NCBI GenBank assembly: GCA_964431805.1
Contig: CAYSKV010000002.1
Location: 60,180 to 124,179, forward strand
DNA: 64,000 nucleotides
Reading direction: 5' to 3'
DNA from: JACPHD01 sp964431805
GTDB taxonomy: Bacteria; Patescibacteriota; Patescibacteriia; Patescibacteriales; GWC2-42-12
In this document: positions 16,070 through 23,931 of the stretch, piece by piece
Layout: each line of letters starts with the position of its first letter
Position numbering within the stretch: the stretch's first letter is position 1
Notes under the pieces: generated by a model
Databases searched by the model: none
Told to the model about the DNA's origin: nothing
The model's input: the letters and a program-made list of their open reading frames with translations, nothing else
Position numbers and translations under genes: made by a program

Positions 16070-18583
16070 TTATCTACTAAAATATTTTCCCTCGTCCTCG
16101 TCCTCCTTAGCTTTAGCGACGGAGGAATTATTTTGTTTTTTATTACCAGCAGTTTTTGTTGGATCTTCCATTAACTCTGCTGCTTCGTCGTCAGATTCTT
16201 CTTCAATTTCATCCTCCCCTTCATCCGCAGATTCAGTTTCATCTTCCGTAATTTCTTCATCTTCATCATCCGGCTCGTCCTCCATAGCTTCAGCGTCGGG
16301 GGACAAATATTCATCAGGCGCCACCGACTCTTCCTGCTTATGTAAATTTACGCCGCTGATTCCTTGATTTACCATACTATCATATTGTTCGCGCGTTATC
16401 AAGATTTCTCGCGGCTTAGAACCATTGCCAGCGCTGATAATTCCAGCTTCTTCTAATAAATCTAAAAGTCGAGCGGCTCTAGCGTAGCCGATACTTAAAC
16501 GACGCTGTAAATAAGAAGCCGAGGCTTTACCTGAATTAATAATTAATTCTTTAGCTTCTTCAAACAACTCGTCCGAATCTTCGCCGCCGCCATCCAAACC
16601 AACTCCAGCGATACCTTTAACTTTTTGCCGATCGGTTATGCCTTCAACATATTGCGGTTCACCGCTGCGATCTTTAATATAATAAACAATTCTTTTAATT
16701 TCATTATCGCTAACAAAAGCGCCTTGGAGTCTTTTAGGTTTAGAAATTTCTGCTGTAGTAAATAACATATCGCCACGACCTAATAATTTTTCCGCGCCTA
16801 ACGAATCTAAAATCGTACGAGAATCTATACCAGAAGCCACCGAAAAAGCGATCCTAGCCTGCATATTGGCTTTAATTAAACCGGTAATAACATCAACGCT
16901 CGGTCTTTGCGTGGCTAAAATCAAATGGATGCCTACGGCTCGAGCCATCTGCGCTAATCTGATTATACTAGCTTCAACATCTCTTCCGGCCGCCACCATT
17001 AAATCGGCTAATTCATCTATAATAAAAACAATATATGGCATTTTATCTTTGCCCATTTCATTATAACTACCAATATTTCTTTTGCCAGCCTTAGCTAAAG
17101 CTTCAAAGCGTCGATCCATTTCATTTAAACACCATTTTAAAGCATTAATAGTTTTAGGCACCTCAGTAATAACTGGAGTTAAAAGATGCGGCACTCCATT
17201 ATAAACTGGCAACTCCACGCGCTTAGGATCAACCATTATAAAACGTAAATCATCTGGATTATTTTGATAAAGCAAACTTACAATAATAGCGTTCAAACAA
17301 ACCGATTTTCCTGAATTAGTAGCGCCGGCCACGAGTAGATGCGGCATTTTTGATAAATCGTCTAACCAAACTTTACCGGAAACATCTTTACCTAAAGCAA
17401 TCATAATATTACTTTTTCTACTTTTAAACATTTCACCGGCTAAAACTTCTCTTAGCCCAACAATGGCTTTAGTTTGGTTAGGCACTTCAATGCCTACTAA
17501 AGATTTGCCTGGAATCGGCGCTTCTATTCTAATTGGATGCGCGGCCAAAGACAAAGCTAAATCATTACTTAAAGTCGTAATTTTTGTTAATTTTATACCC
17601 TCAGCCGGTTTTAAAGTATATTGAGTAACGGTTGGCCCGACATTAACTTCTCCCATTTCTACTGGTATACCAAAATTTTCTAAAGTCCGTTGAATAATCA
17701 ACATATTATTTTTAATATCACCCGAAGTCGGCTTGCCGATTTTAGCATTTAGTAAATCTAAAGGTAAATCAATTTTAACATGAGTTTGTTTCCAACCGCT
17801 GCCTTTAGTTTCTGTTTTATCTTCTTTAATTTTACTATCACTTTCGTCAGCAGTATTTTTAACTTTATGTTTAAAAAATTCTGGCACGCTACCATCCGAC
17901 CCAGCGTCAGTTTCACCATCTTCTTCCTCTATAATTTCTTCTTCCTCTTCTTCTGGCTCATCAAATTCAATTTCTTCTTCAACTTCAGACTCTTGGTTTC
18001 TATTAAAAATTTTATTATAAACAAAATTAATCGGATAAAATATTTTAGCGAACCAACTTTCTTTGCCAATTAAAGATTCTAGAGTGGCATTAAGCATGAG
18101 CATTAAGGAAATTAAAATCAAGCAGACCACTAAAATTAAACTAGCCCAAAAACCCATAATTTTTGTGAAAATAGAAATAATACCATAACCAATGTAGCCG
18201 CCGCCCGCGCCTTCCTGAATGGCTGATTGCCAATTATCCTGTCCAACTAAAATATGAAGAAAAGCGCTAAAAAATATCAGAAAAATAAATAAACCTAAAT
18301 AATTAGCTCCTCTAAACCAATCTTTATCTCGGTTATACATTAAAAATCCAATCGCCATTACGGTTAAAGGAAACAACCATTTTCCCCAGCCAAATAAAAA
18401 AATTATTCCTTTTTCTAAATAACTGCCCAAACCTTCGGCTAAGCCAAACAGGCTCAAAAAGCTAATAGCGCCAAAAGCTAAAATTAAAATAATAAAAATA
18501 CCCCTTTTCATGTCAGGGTCTAGGTCAACTTTGGGTAATTTTATATAATCCAGTGAATTAAATTTTTTTCTGCGTCTAGCCAT
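16070..18583 (-). CDS. ftsK: DNA translocase FtsK/SpoIIIE
   Basis: A membrane-anchored motor that pumps chromosomal DNA through the division septum, 837 residues. About four membrane helices lie within residues 25-170. A very acidic linker follows (about 195-225), then the motor with Walker A GATNSGKSVCLN near residue 430 and Walker B VFIIDELADLM. A winged-helix gamma domain follows (ASASYLQRRLSIGYARAARLLDLLE). Unusually, a strongly acidic tail of about 90 residues follows the gamma domain, which normally ends the protein. FtsK gamma reads KOPS-type sites in other bacteria; none is claimed here. Confidence 0.96.
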   Translation of the reverse strand: MARRRKKFNSLDYIKLPKVDLDPDMKRGIFIILILAFGAISFLSLFGLAEGLGSYLEKGIIFLFGWGKWLFPLTVMAIGFLMYNRDKDWFRGANYLGLFIFLIFFSAFLHILVGQDNWQSAIQEGAGGGYIGYGIISIFTKIMGFWASLILVVCLILISLMLMLNATLESLIGKESWFAKIFYPINFVYNKIFNRNQESEVEEEIEFDEPEEEEEEIIEEEDGETDAGSDGSVPEFFKHKVKNTADESDSKIKEDKTETKGSGWKQTHVKIDLPLDLLNAKIGKPTSGDIKNNMLIIQRTLENFGIPVEMGEVNVGPTVTQYTLKPAEGIKLTKITTLSNDLALSLAAHPIRIEAPIPGKSLVGIEVPNQTKAIVGLREVLAGEMFKSRKSNIMIALGKDVSGKVWLDDLSKMPHLLVAGATNSGKSVCLNAIIVSLLYQNNPDDLRFIMVDPKRVELPVYNGVPHLLTPVITEVPKTINALKWCLNEMDRRFEALAKAGKRNIGSYNEMGKDKMPYIVFIIDELADLMVAAGRDVEASIIRLAQMARAVGIHLILATQRPSVDVITGLIKANMQARIAFSVASGIDSRTILDSLGAEKLLGRGDMLFTTAEISKPKRLQGAFVSDNEIKRIVYYIKDRSGEPQYVEGITDRQKVKGIAGVGLDGGGEDSDELFEEAKELIINSGKASASYLQRRLSIGYARAARLLDLLEEAGIISAGNGSKPREILITREQYDSMVNQGISGVNLHKQEESVAPDEYLSPDAEAMEDEPDDEDEEITEDETESADEGEDEIEEESDDEAAELMEDPTKTAGNKKQNNSSVAKAKEDEDEGKYFSR

Positions 18584-18596
18584 AATGATTAGACTG

Positions 18597-18628
18597 TCAT
18601 TCCGGCCTACGAGCCGAAATCTAGAATT
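18597..18628. repeat. Short palindromic dispersed repeat
   Basis: Matches the pattern gtcattccggc...gccgaaatc, a variant of the family also seen at 28046, 51256 and, in related form, 26457 and 51345. It lies in the region upstream of ftsK (18584-18700), where nothing else is seen. Confidence 0.6.
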
Positions 18629-18700
18629 TCATAGAAATATAATACTTATCAAGATATAAACATCTGTACTTCAACTATATTATAACATTATTTTATAAAT

Positions 18701-18732
18701 AAAAAAACCCGCCCTATTTCTGCTTGGGCGGG
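18701..18732 (-). terminator. Terminator after the 51-aa peptide gene
   Basis: CCCGCCC/GGGCGGG stem. On the minus strand it is followed by seven T. It lies 19 bases past the stop codon of the small gene. Confidence 0.85.
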
Positions 18733-18750
18733 GATTGTTTATGTTAAATT

Positions 18751-18906
18751 TTAATTAGGGCCGGGCGCTGGAAATAAAAGACAAGCTACTTTTTTAATAA
18801 ACCCATTTAAATCCTTACTTTTAGGCAGCACTCCTTTTGCTTCAGCAATGGCTTTATCCATATTCTTCTGTTGATACGGCAATTTTACTGTTTTTACTTT
18901 TTTCAT
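18751..18906 (-). CDS. 51-aa peptide of unknown function
   Basis: A short gene with good translation signals: GGAGGGGG (GGAGG core) lies about 8 bases before the ATG. The peptide begins MKKVKTVKLPYQQK and ends LLFPAPGPN; the N-terminal half is basic, and the end is a hydrophobic stretch with one Cys followed by Pro/Gly. No family is recognised. It follows the acyl carrier protein gene by about 30 bases and is closed by a strong terminator, so the two genes probably form one transcript. A leaderless or modified peptide product is possible but unsupported. Confidence 0.6.
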   Translation of the reverse strand: MKKVKTVKLPYQQKNMDKAIAEAKGVLPKSKDLNGFIKKVACLLFPAPGPN

Positions 18907-18938
18907 TACAACCCCCTCCGATAACATTTATAGCGCAA

Positions 18939-19232
18939 TTAATCTTGTATGGCGTGCGAGCCTTCGCGCCTGCTGGTGTTGTGATTCTTCTTAAAATAAA
19001 TAACATTTACTAAATCGCCGACGGTGTTTATTGTCTCCAGATCCTCATCAGCAATCTGCACGTTAAACATCTCCTCGGCCGACATTAAAATTTCTACAAT
19101 ATCTAAAGAATCAGCCCCTAAATCATCAATAAAATGCGCCCCCTCTACAATCATACTTTTATCAGCTTCCTCTAACTCTAACTGCTCCGCAATAATAGAT
19201 ATTAGCTTCTTTAAAATGTTTTCCAATTTCAT
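18939..19232 (-). CDS. acpP: Acyl carrier protein
   Basis: Acyl carrier proteins hold acyl chains on a phosphopantetheine arm. Here the attachment serine lies in GADSLDIVE, within a four-helix domain of about 80 residues (IDDLGADSLDIVEILMSAEEMFNVQIADEDL). A basic tail of about 15 residues (KKNHNTSRREGSHAIQD) extends past the usual end. A G-rich Shine-Dalgarno run precedes the ATG. No fatty-acid or polyketide enzyme is in the window, and many CPR lack fatty-acid synthesis, so the acyl partner is unclear. It is followed by a 51-aa peptide gene. Confidence 0.9.
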   Translation of the reverse strand: MKLENILKKLISIIAEQLELEEADKSMIVEGAHFIDDLGADSLDIVEILMSAEEMFNVQIADEDLETINTVGDLVNVIYFKKNHNTSRREGSHAIQD

Positions 19233-19292
19233 CGCCTTACCCCCCCCTAAATTTTTTATTAAAAAAATAAAAAGACCACTTAAATTATTTAA

Positions 19293-19321
19293 ACATTAAT
19301 CAAAAATTTATCTCATGTCAA
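19293..19321 (-). promoter_or_regulatory. Possible promoter of the acyl carrier protein operon
   Basis: A perfect TTGACA (19321-19316) with a weak TAATGT (19298-19293) 17 bp away on the minus strand, about 60 bases before the start codon. Confidence 0.4.
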
Positions 19322-19331
19322 GCTAAAAATA

Positions 19332-22300
19332 TTAATTTTTTATCTTAGCCCTAATCAATAATCCTACTAATAAAGCTATTATTCCTCCGGAAATAATTAA
19401 TAGATATTTAAACAATTCTAATTTTTTATCCCGCTTGGCTAAATCCCATTCTTCGGACGATGCTACTTCGCCTAAAACTTGGGGATTTAACTCATTGGTT
19501 AAATTATTTAAAATAATATCTTCCTGATAACGAGGCAATAATCTAAAACCGGTTTGAGTTTTGCTTAAAATGCCAGTAACCATAACTTTTTGTCCGACGG
19601 CTAAATTTTTTATATTAATGCCAGTATTTTGTTTGATGTAAACAAAAATTTCATCATTGCCATCATCAACATATAACGAAGTGCTTTTTTTATCAGTAAT
19701 TTCTCCGGTGATGGTTAAAAGCTGGCCAATATTTTCTTCGCTGATTTCGTCTATTTTTAAAGCTAAGGCAAAAGGCGGCTGTTTATTTTCAATTATTTTT
19801 ATATCGCCTTTGTCTTTAGTCTTTATTCTAAATTCTCCCTGTGTCTGCGCTAATTCGCCTAACACTTCAACATAATCGCCAACTTTTAAATTTGGAAAGT
19901 CTTTTTTATAATTATAAATTTGCATGCCAGGCATATTAGCCACATCTTCAGCGCTTCCAGACAAACTAACAATATAAAATATTTGTACGCCTAAAATACC
20001 CGGCTCAACCGCTACTACGCCCTTAACTTTAACTAAACTGCCAATTTCTAATTCTCTAACTTTTTCTAAATCAATTTCCGCATAACCAGCCGAATTTATT
20101 TTAACGCCTAATACTTGACTTTGCTTAACTGCCTCGCTATCCGCCAAACTAATTATATTTTCTTGTTCTGGCGTTAACTTAATAGTCCAAAACCATTTAT
20201 TATTAACGCCGCGCGCGTAAGCTTCGTCTTGAATCGCTCCGGAATACTCTACTCTATCTATTAACTCATCATTATCATTATATAAACTAATAACATCGTC
20301 GGCATTTTTAAATGCTAATTTACTTTTAACATTATCTAAAACATAAAAAGCGCCCGGCTCTATTATTTGAGCTTCATTAAATTTATATTTGCCGTTGTCA
20401 TTTTCAATTCGCCAATTTAATAAATTTATTTTATCTGAACTTTGATTTTTGAATTCTATCCATTCTTTGCCGGTATCCGCGCCTTCTGGGTTAGGGAAAA
20501 TTTCATTAATTATTATATCGCCATCTTCGGAAATTACGACGTCTTCAGATGATGAGGCAATTTTATTAAATTCTTCAACAGTATCAACCACTGTTATACT
20601 TTTTTCTTTATTGGCTGTTGCTTGGCCATCATTAACCTCAAGCTTAACTTTATAAATTCCAGCTTTTAAGTAAGTATGCTCCGCGTTAGCTAAACTATTT
20701 TTAAAACCATCGCCAAAATCCCAACTAAATTTTAATTTATCATCATCTTGATCAACCGTATCCGAACTGTCAAAAATAATCGGCGTTCCAACTAAAACTT
20801 TTGCTGGCATATTAAATTCAACTTCTGGAGCATGGTTAACTGTTTTAAATATATTCATAGCCCCTGGCGTTATAGTTTCGCTCCAAACCCATTCGCCTTT
20901 TAGTTTATAATCAACTATATTATAACTCCAACCTTCTTTTACATTTTTATAATTTACAGTTATAAATGGCTTATCGGCTAAAGGCTGAAATAATTTAACC
21001 TGTCCCTGATCATTATGCAAAACTATTTTAGTTTTTGGCCTAAGAAAAGCTAAATATTCGCCAGCTTTAATAATCGTGCTGGTAGCGATTTTTTCTAAGT
21101 TAATTTTTTTATTATCTTCATTACTTAAACTCCAGCCGGTTAAATTAACTTCTCGCGATCCGGCATTATATATTTCTATAAATTCTAATTTCGTATCATC
21201 GCCGGTCGGGTTAGGCAATATTTCTGAAATTAAAATATCGCCGCTAAAATCAAATCCGGCCTTAGCTTCAGAACTTATTTCATCTTCAGTCTGAATAATA
21301 TTACTAGCGCCTTTAGTCGGTTTTAAAGTTATGACAAAATCATTTAAATTATTATAAGTGTTACAACCGTCAAATTTTCTAGCTATGCTCCCTGGGTCGG
21401 CCGCCGCCGGCGCGTTATCTAGAGTATTGCCATCATCCCAATTGCCATAAGCAATTTGGTCAATTATTTTTCCGCTAGCGTCATATAAAATTATTATATC
21501 GCCGCTGTTATTTAAATTGCCAACCGGCTTTTCAATAACTTTATAACGGCTAGCTCCGCTAGCGCCTAAATTACCGCTTAAAGTAGTTTTTGCTTTGCTG
21601 CCGTCTTCAAGCCACCAACCGGTTAAATCAATCTCGCGGTAAGGTTTATTATATAACTCAATCCACTCAACATCGTCGTCGGCCGGATCAGATACTAATT
21701 CATTTATTAATACATCGCCAAAATTATTTTTCTGTTCAGATGAAGATGATGAACTTGCTATAGGATTGGTTGAGGTCGCTACATCTTCATTAATTATTAC
21801 CGGAGTTGAAGTAGCATTATTGTCTTGATCGTCTGAATCGTCAGAATCTTCATTTTGACAAACTGCCGATTGCGCTTTTGGGCTTGAGCAACTTTCAATT
21901 TTAAAATCTTCGCCGTTATTACCAGTATTTATAAAATTATTATTTTCAAATTTTCTTTGTAGACTCTGCCTTTCGGTCGGCGATAAAGCGCAAGAACCTT
22001 GGCAATCATTAGCTTCACCCCAACCAACTTTATCAACTACATCGCCATTAGCATCTTTAAGCTGAAGCGTATTAGCCTCGCTTAAAGTTAAACTGCTTAA
22101 AATAATATCGCTATTAGGGAAGGAACTTCTGGAAATTAAAAAATAACTATTGGCGTCGATTGTTTTGCCGTTAAAATAAGTTTTTGAAACTAACGAACTA
22201 AAACTAGAGCCGGCTTGAGTTTTTCTTTGTAAATACCAATCAGTTAAATCAACCGAGGAATCGTTAGGATTATAGAACTCTATAAATCGATTTTCAATTG

Positions 22301-22433
22301 GATAAATTTGAATCTCGCTAATTAAAATACTTTGGCTAGCATCAATTTTTTCCGTATAAAAAAATCCGGCTCCAATTACAGCCAGAATTACAACAATTTT
22401 TACCAAATAAAAACAGCCTCCTTTTTTCCCCAT
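19332..22433 (-). CDS. Lamin-tail and PKD domain surface protein
   Basis: A 1033-residue exported, membrane-tethered protein. An N-terminal signal or anchor (about 10-30) is followed by four lamin-tail-like domains, each opening with ILISEI, VLINEL or IIINEIFPNP and containing an ...WIELYN... strand and ...DLTGWWL.... A PKD domain (FSWDFGDG...HTYLKAGIYKVKLEV) lies between the third and fourth. Two OB-fold-like segments follow (VKVKGVV, LLTITGEITDK), then a C-terminal membrane helix (YLLIISGGIIALLVGLLI) with a basic end. Such proteins are common on CPR cells and in secreted nucleases; no nuclease motif is seen here. It is probably structural or adhesive. Confidence 0.85.
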   Translation of the reverse strand: MGKKGGCFYLVKIVVILAVIGAGFFYTEKIDASQSILISEIQIYPIENRFIEFYNPNDSSVDLTDWYLQRKTQAGSSFSSLVSKTYFNGKTIDANSYFLISRSSFPNSDIILSSLTLSEANTLQLKDANGDVVDKVGWGEANDCQGSCALSPTERQSLQRKFENNNFINTGNNGEDFKIESCSSPKAQSAVCQNEDSDDSDDQDNNATSTPVIINEDVATSTNPIASSSSSSEQKNNFGDVLINELVSDPADDDVEWIELYNKPYREIDLTGWWLEDGSKAKTTLSGNLGASGASRYKVIEKPVGNLNNSGDIIILYDASGKIIDQIAYGNWDDGNTLDNAPAAADPGSIARKFDGCNTYNNLNDFVITLKPTKGASNIIQTEDEISSEAKAGFDFSGDILISEILPNPTGDDTKLEFIEIYNAGSREVNLTGWSLSNEDNKKINLEKIATSTIIKAGEYLAFLRPKTKIVLHNDQGQVKLFQPLADKPFITVNYKNVKEGWSYNIVDYKLKGEWVWSETITPGAMNIFKTVNHAPEVEFNMPAKVLVGTPIIFDSSDTVDQDDDKLKFSWDFGDGFKNSLANAEHTYLKAGIYKVKLEVNDGQATANKEKSITVVDTVEEFNKIASSSEDVVISEDGDIIINEIFPNPEGADTGKEWIEFKNQSSDKINLLNWRIENDNGKYKFNEAQIIEPGAFYVLDNVKSKLAFKNADDVISLYNDNDELIDRVEYSGAIQDEAYARGVNNKWFWTIKLTPEQENIISLADSEAVKQSQVLGVKINSAGYAEIDLEKVRELEIGSLVKVKGVVAVEPGILGVQIFYIVSLSGSAEDVANMPGMQIYNYKKDFPNLKVGDYVEVLGELAQTQGEFRIKTKDKGDIKIIENKQPPFALALKIDEISEENIGQLLTITGEITDKKSTSLYVDDGNDEIFVYIKQNTGINIKNLAVGQKVMVTGILSKTQTGFRLLPRYQEDIILNNLTNELNPQVLGEVASSEEWDLAKRDKKLELFKYLLIISGGIIALLVGLLIRAKIKN

Positions 22434-22461
22434 AAATATTAATTTTAAATGTTAAATTTAT

Positions 22462-23151
22462 TTATTTTATCACCGTACCTTTAAACTTTTTTCCAGCTAA
22501 ACAATTTTTTAAATTAATAATATTTTTGCCATTCATAATGATAACTTCTAAGCCTAATTCCTGCGCTTTTTTTGAAGCAATCGGGTCAAACGGCGCGTTT
22601 AGGCTCGGCGACCATTTGTTACCAACTAACTTTCTAAATTCAGCCCAATTCATTTTAGTTTTTAGTTTCGCGTCTTTATGCTTATTAGGATCTTTATCAT
22701 AAACATAATCAATGTTGGATAAATTTAAAATTGTTTTAACATCATATTCTCGCGCTATCATAGTCGCGACGTAATCGGTTGACCAACCCGGCTTCCAGCC
22801 CGAAGCTACCATTATTTTTTTCTCGCTATATAATCTAAAAGTTGGATTTTTTATAATTTCTGGATTAGCTTGATCGCGAAAAATTGTTCTTAATAAATGC
22901 GCATTAAGTCTAGTAGTATGAATACCTAGCCAATCTAAATCGTCGCGTTCAATTTTAACTACGCGAGAAGCCGCGGCCACATAATTTCGGCAAGTCATAC
23001 CGCCGCCAGCAATTAAAAAGAATTTATGGCCCTGTTTTATTTTTTCCAAAATTAAAGCGCGAAACTCTTGCAAAAAATGCCAATCAACGCCTTCGGGCGG
23101 AACAATCAATGAACCACCAATAGAAATAACGTAAGTTTTTTTATGAGGCAT
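22462..23151 (-). CDS. pyrH: UMP kinase, archaeal type
   Basis: Amino-acid-kinase-fold enzyme phosphorylating UMP to UDP, 229 residues. Motifs: N-terminal ISIGGSLIVP, FLIAGGGMTCRNY, the substrate loop ASGWKPGWSTDYVA, and the nucleotide segment NIDYVYDKDPNKHKDAK. Length and the WKPGWSTD motif fit the archaeal-type UMP kinase group often seen in CPR rather than the E. coli type. The gene follows tRNA-Leu and a hairpin repeat on the same strand. Confidence 0.87.
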   Translation of the reverse strand: MPHKKTYVISIGGSLIVPPEGVDWHFLQEFRALILEKIKQGHKFFLIAGGGMTCRNYVAAASRVVKIERDDLDWLGIHTTRLNAHLLRTIFRDQANPEIIKNPTFRLYSEKKIMVASGWKPGWSTDYVATMIAREYDVKTILNLSNIDYVYDKDPNKHKDAKLKTKMNWAEFRKLVGNKWSPSLNAPFDPIASKKAQELGLEVIIMNGKNIINLKNCLAGKKFKGTVIK

Positions 23152-23201
23152 AATAATTTATAATTAAACGCGCTTTAATATTAACAAAATTAACGTCAAT
23201 T

Positions 23202-23329
23202 ATCAAATAAAATTTTATGGCCGTAGGGCTTTACCCGCTACAAAATTTTTATTTGATACCTTATATTTTTGGAAAATATTATTTATCCCGCTCGTCGAGG
23301 AAAACCTTTTTTGAAAAGGTTTTTAAGGG
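23202..23329 (-). repeat. Bipartite hairpin repeat, copy 2
   Basis: The same design as at 7431, but the tip of the long hairpin reads GGG-taaa-CCC instead of GAGC/GCTC, and about 20 extra bases (tatcccgctcgtcgagga) sit between the two hairpins. The small hairpin is AAAACCTTTT/AAAAGGTTTT, also changed on both arms. It abuts the 3' end of tRNA-Leu. Confidence 0.85.
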
Positions 23330-23332
23330 TTG

Positions 23333-23414
23333 TGCAGGCGGAGAGACTTGAACTCTCATGGATAAATCCACTAGCTCCTAAGGCTAGCGCGTATACCAAT
23401 TCCGCCACGCCTGC
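23333..23414 (-). tRNA. tRNA-Leu (anticodon UAG)
   Basis: Acceptor GCAGGCG/CGCCTGC, anticodon stem CTAGC/GCTAG with loop CTTAGGA (UAG), long variable arm, and T arm with loop TTCAAGT. CCA is not encoded (ACA follows). The hairpin repeat downstream may serve as terminator. Confidence 0.93.
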
Positions 23415-23541
23415 TTGTCCCGCTTTAATAGCGGGGCGTATTTTTCATTTTTGATTATCTTTTGGCTTTTGTCAATCCTAGTTTTATTATAGCAAAAATT
23501 ATGCTATCATAATAATATAATTAATTATTAAACATAAAACT

Positions 23542-23859
23542 ATGGCTGAAGAAAAAACGACAAAAACTTCGCTTGATCCGGATATTGAAAAGAACAAAAC
23601 CGTAGCGGCTTTGTCTTATTTCTGGATTCTGTTTTTAATCCCGCTACTTGGTAAAAAACATTCAAAGTTTTGCCAATTCCATGCCAAGCAAGGCTTAATT
23701 TTATTCATCATAAGTTTTGTCGCCTGGATCCCAGTGATAGGTTGGCTAGTCGGTTTAGCGATTCTTGTTATCGCGATTTTGGACATTCTAAAAACCTTAG
23801 AAGGAACTTGGTGGAAAATCCCTTATATCTACGATTACAGTAAAAAAATTAACTTATAA
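23542..23859 (+). CDS. DUF4870-like membrane protein
   Basis: A 105-residue protein with three hydrophobic segments (about 25-40, 48-65, 68-85). The pattern KTVAALSYFWILFLIPLLGKK...FHAKQGLILFI...VIGWLVGLAILVIAI fits DUF4870/Tic20-like small membrane proteins of unknown function. A GC-rich stem-loop separates it from ppsA. No Shine-Dalgarno site is visible. Confidence 0.75.
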   Translation: MAEEKTTKTSLDPDIEKNKTVAALSYFWILFLIPLLGKKHSKFCQFHAKQGLILFIISFVAWIPVIGWLVGLAILVIAILDILKTLEGTWWKIPYIYDYSKKINL

Positions 23860-23876
23860 AAGTTTTCATTACGATT

Positions 23877-23909
23877 AACCCCGTTCCGCTAATTAGCGAA
23901 TGCGGGGTT
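23877..23909 (+). terminator. Stem-loop between the DUF4870 gene and ppsA
   Basis: AACCCCG/CGGGGTT outer stem with an inner CGCTAATTAGCG palindrome. The T tract is weak, so it may be a terminator or an mRNA-processing structure. Confidence 0.5.
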
Positions 23910-23931
23910 GTTCGCAATAATATTTTAATCT

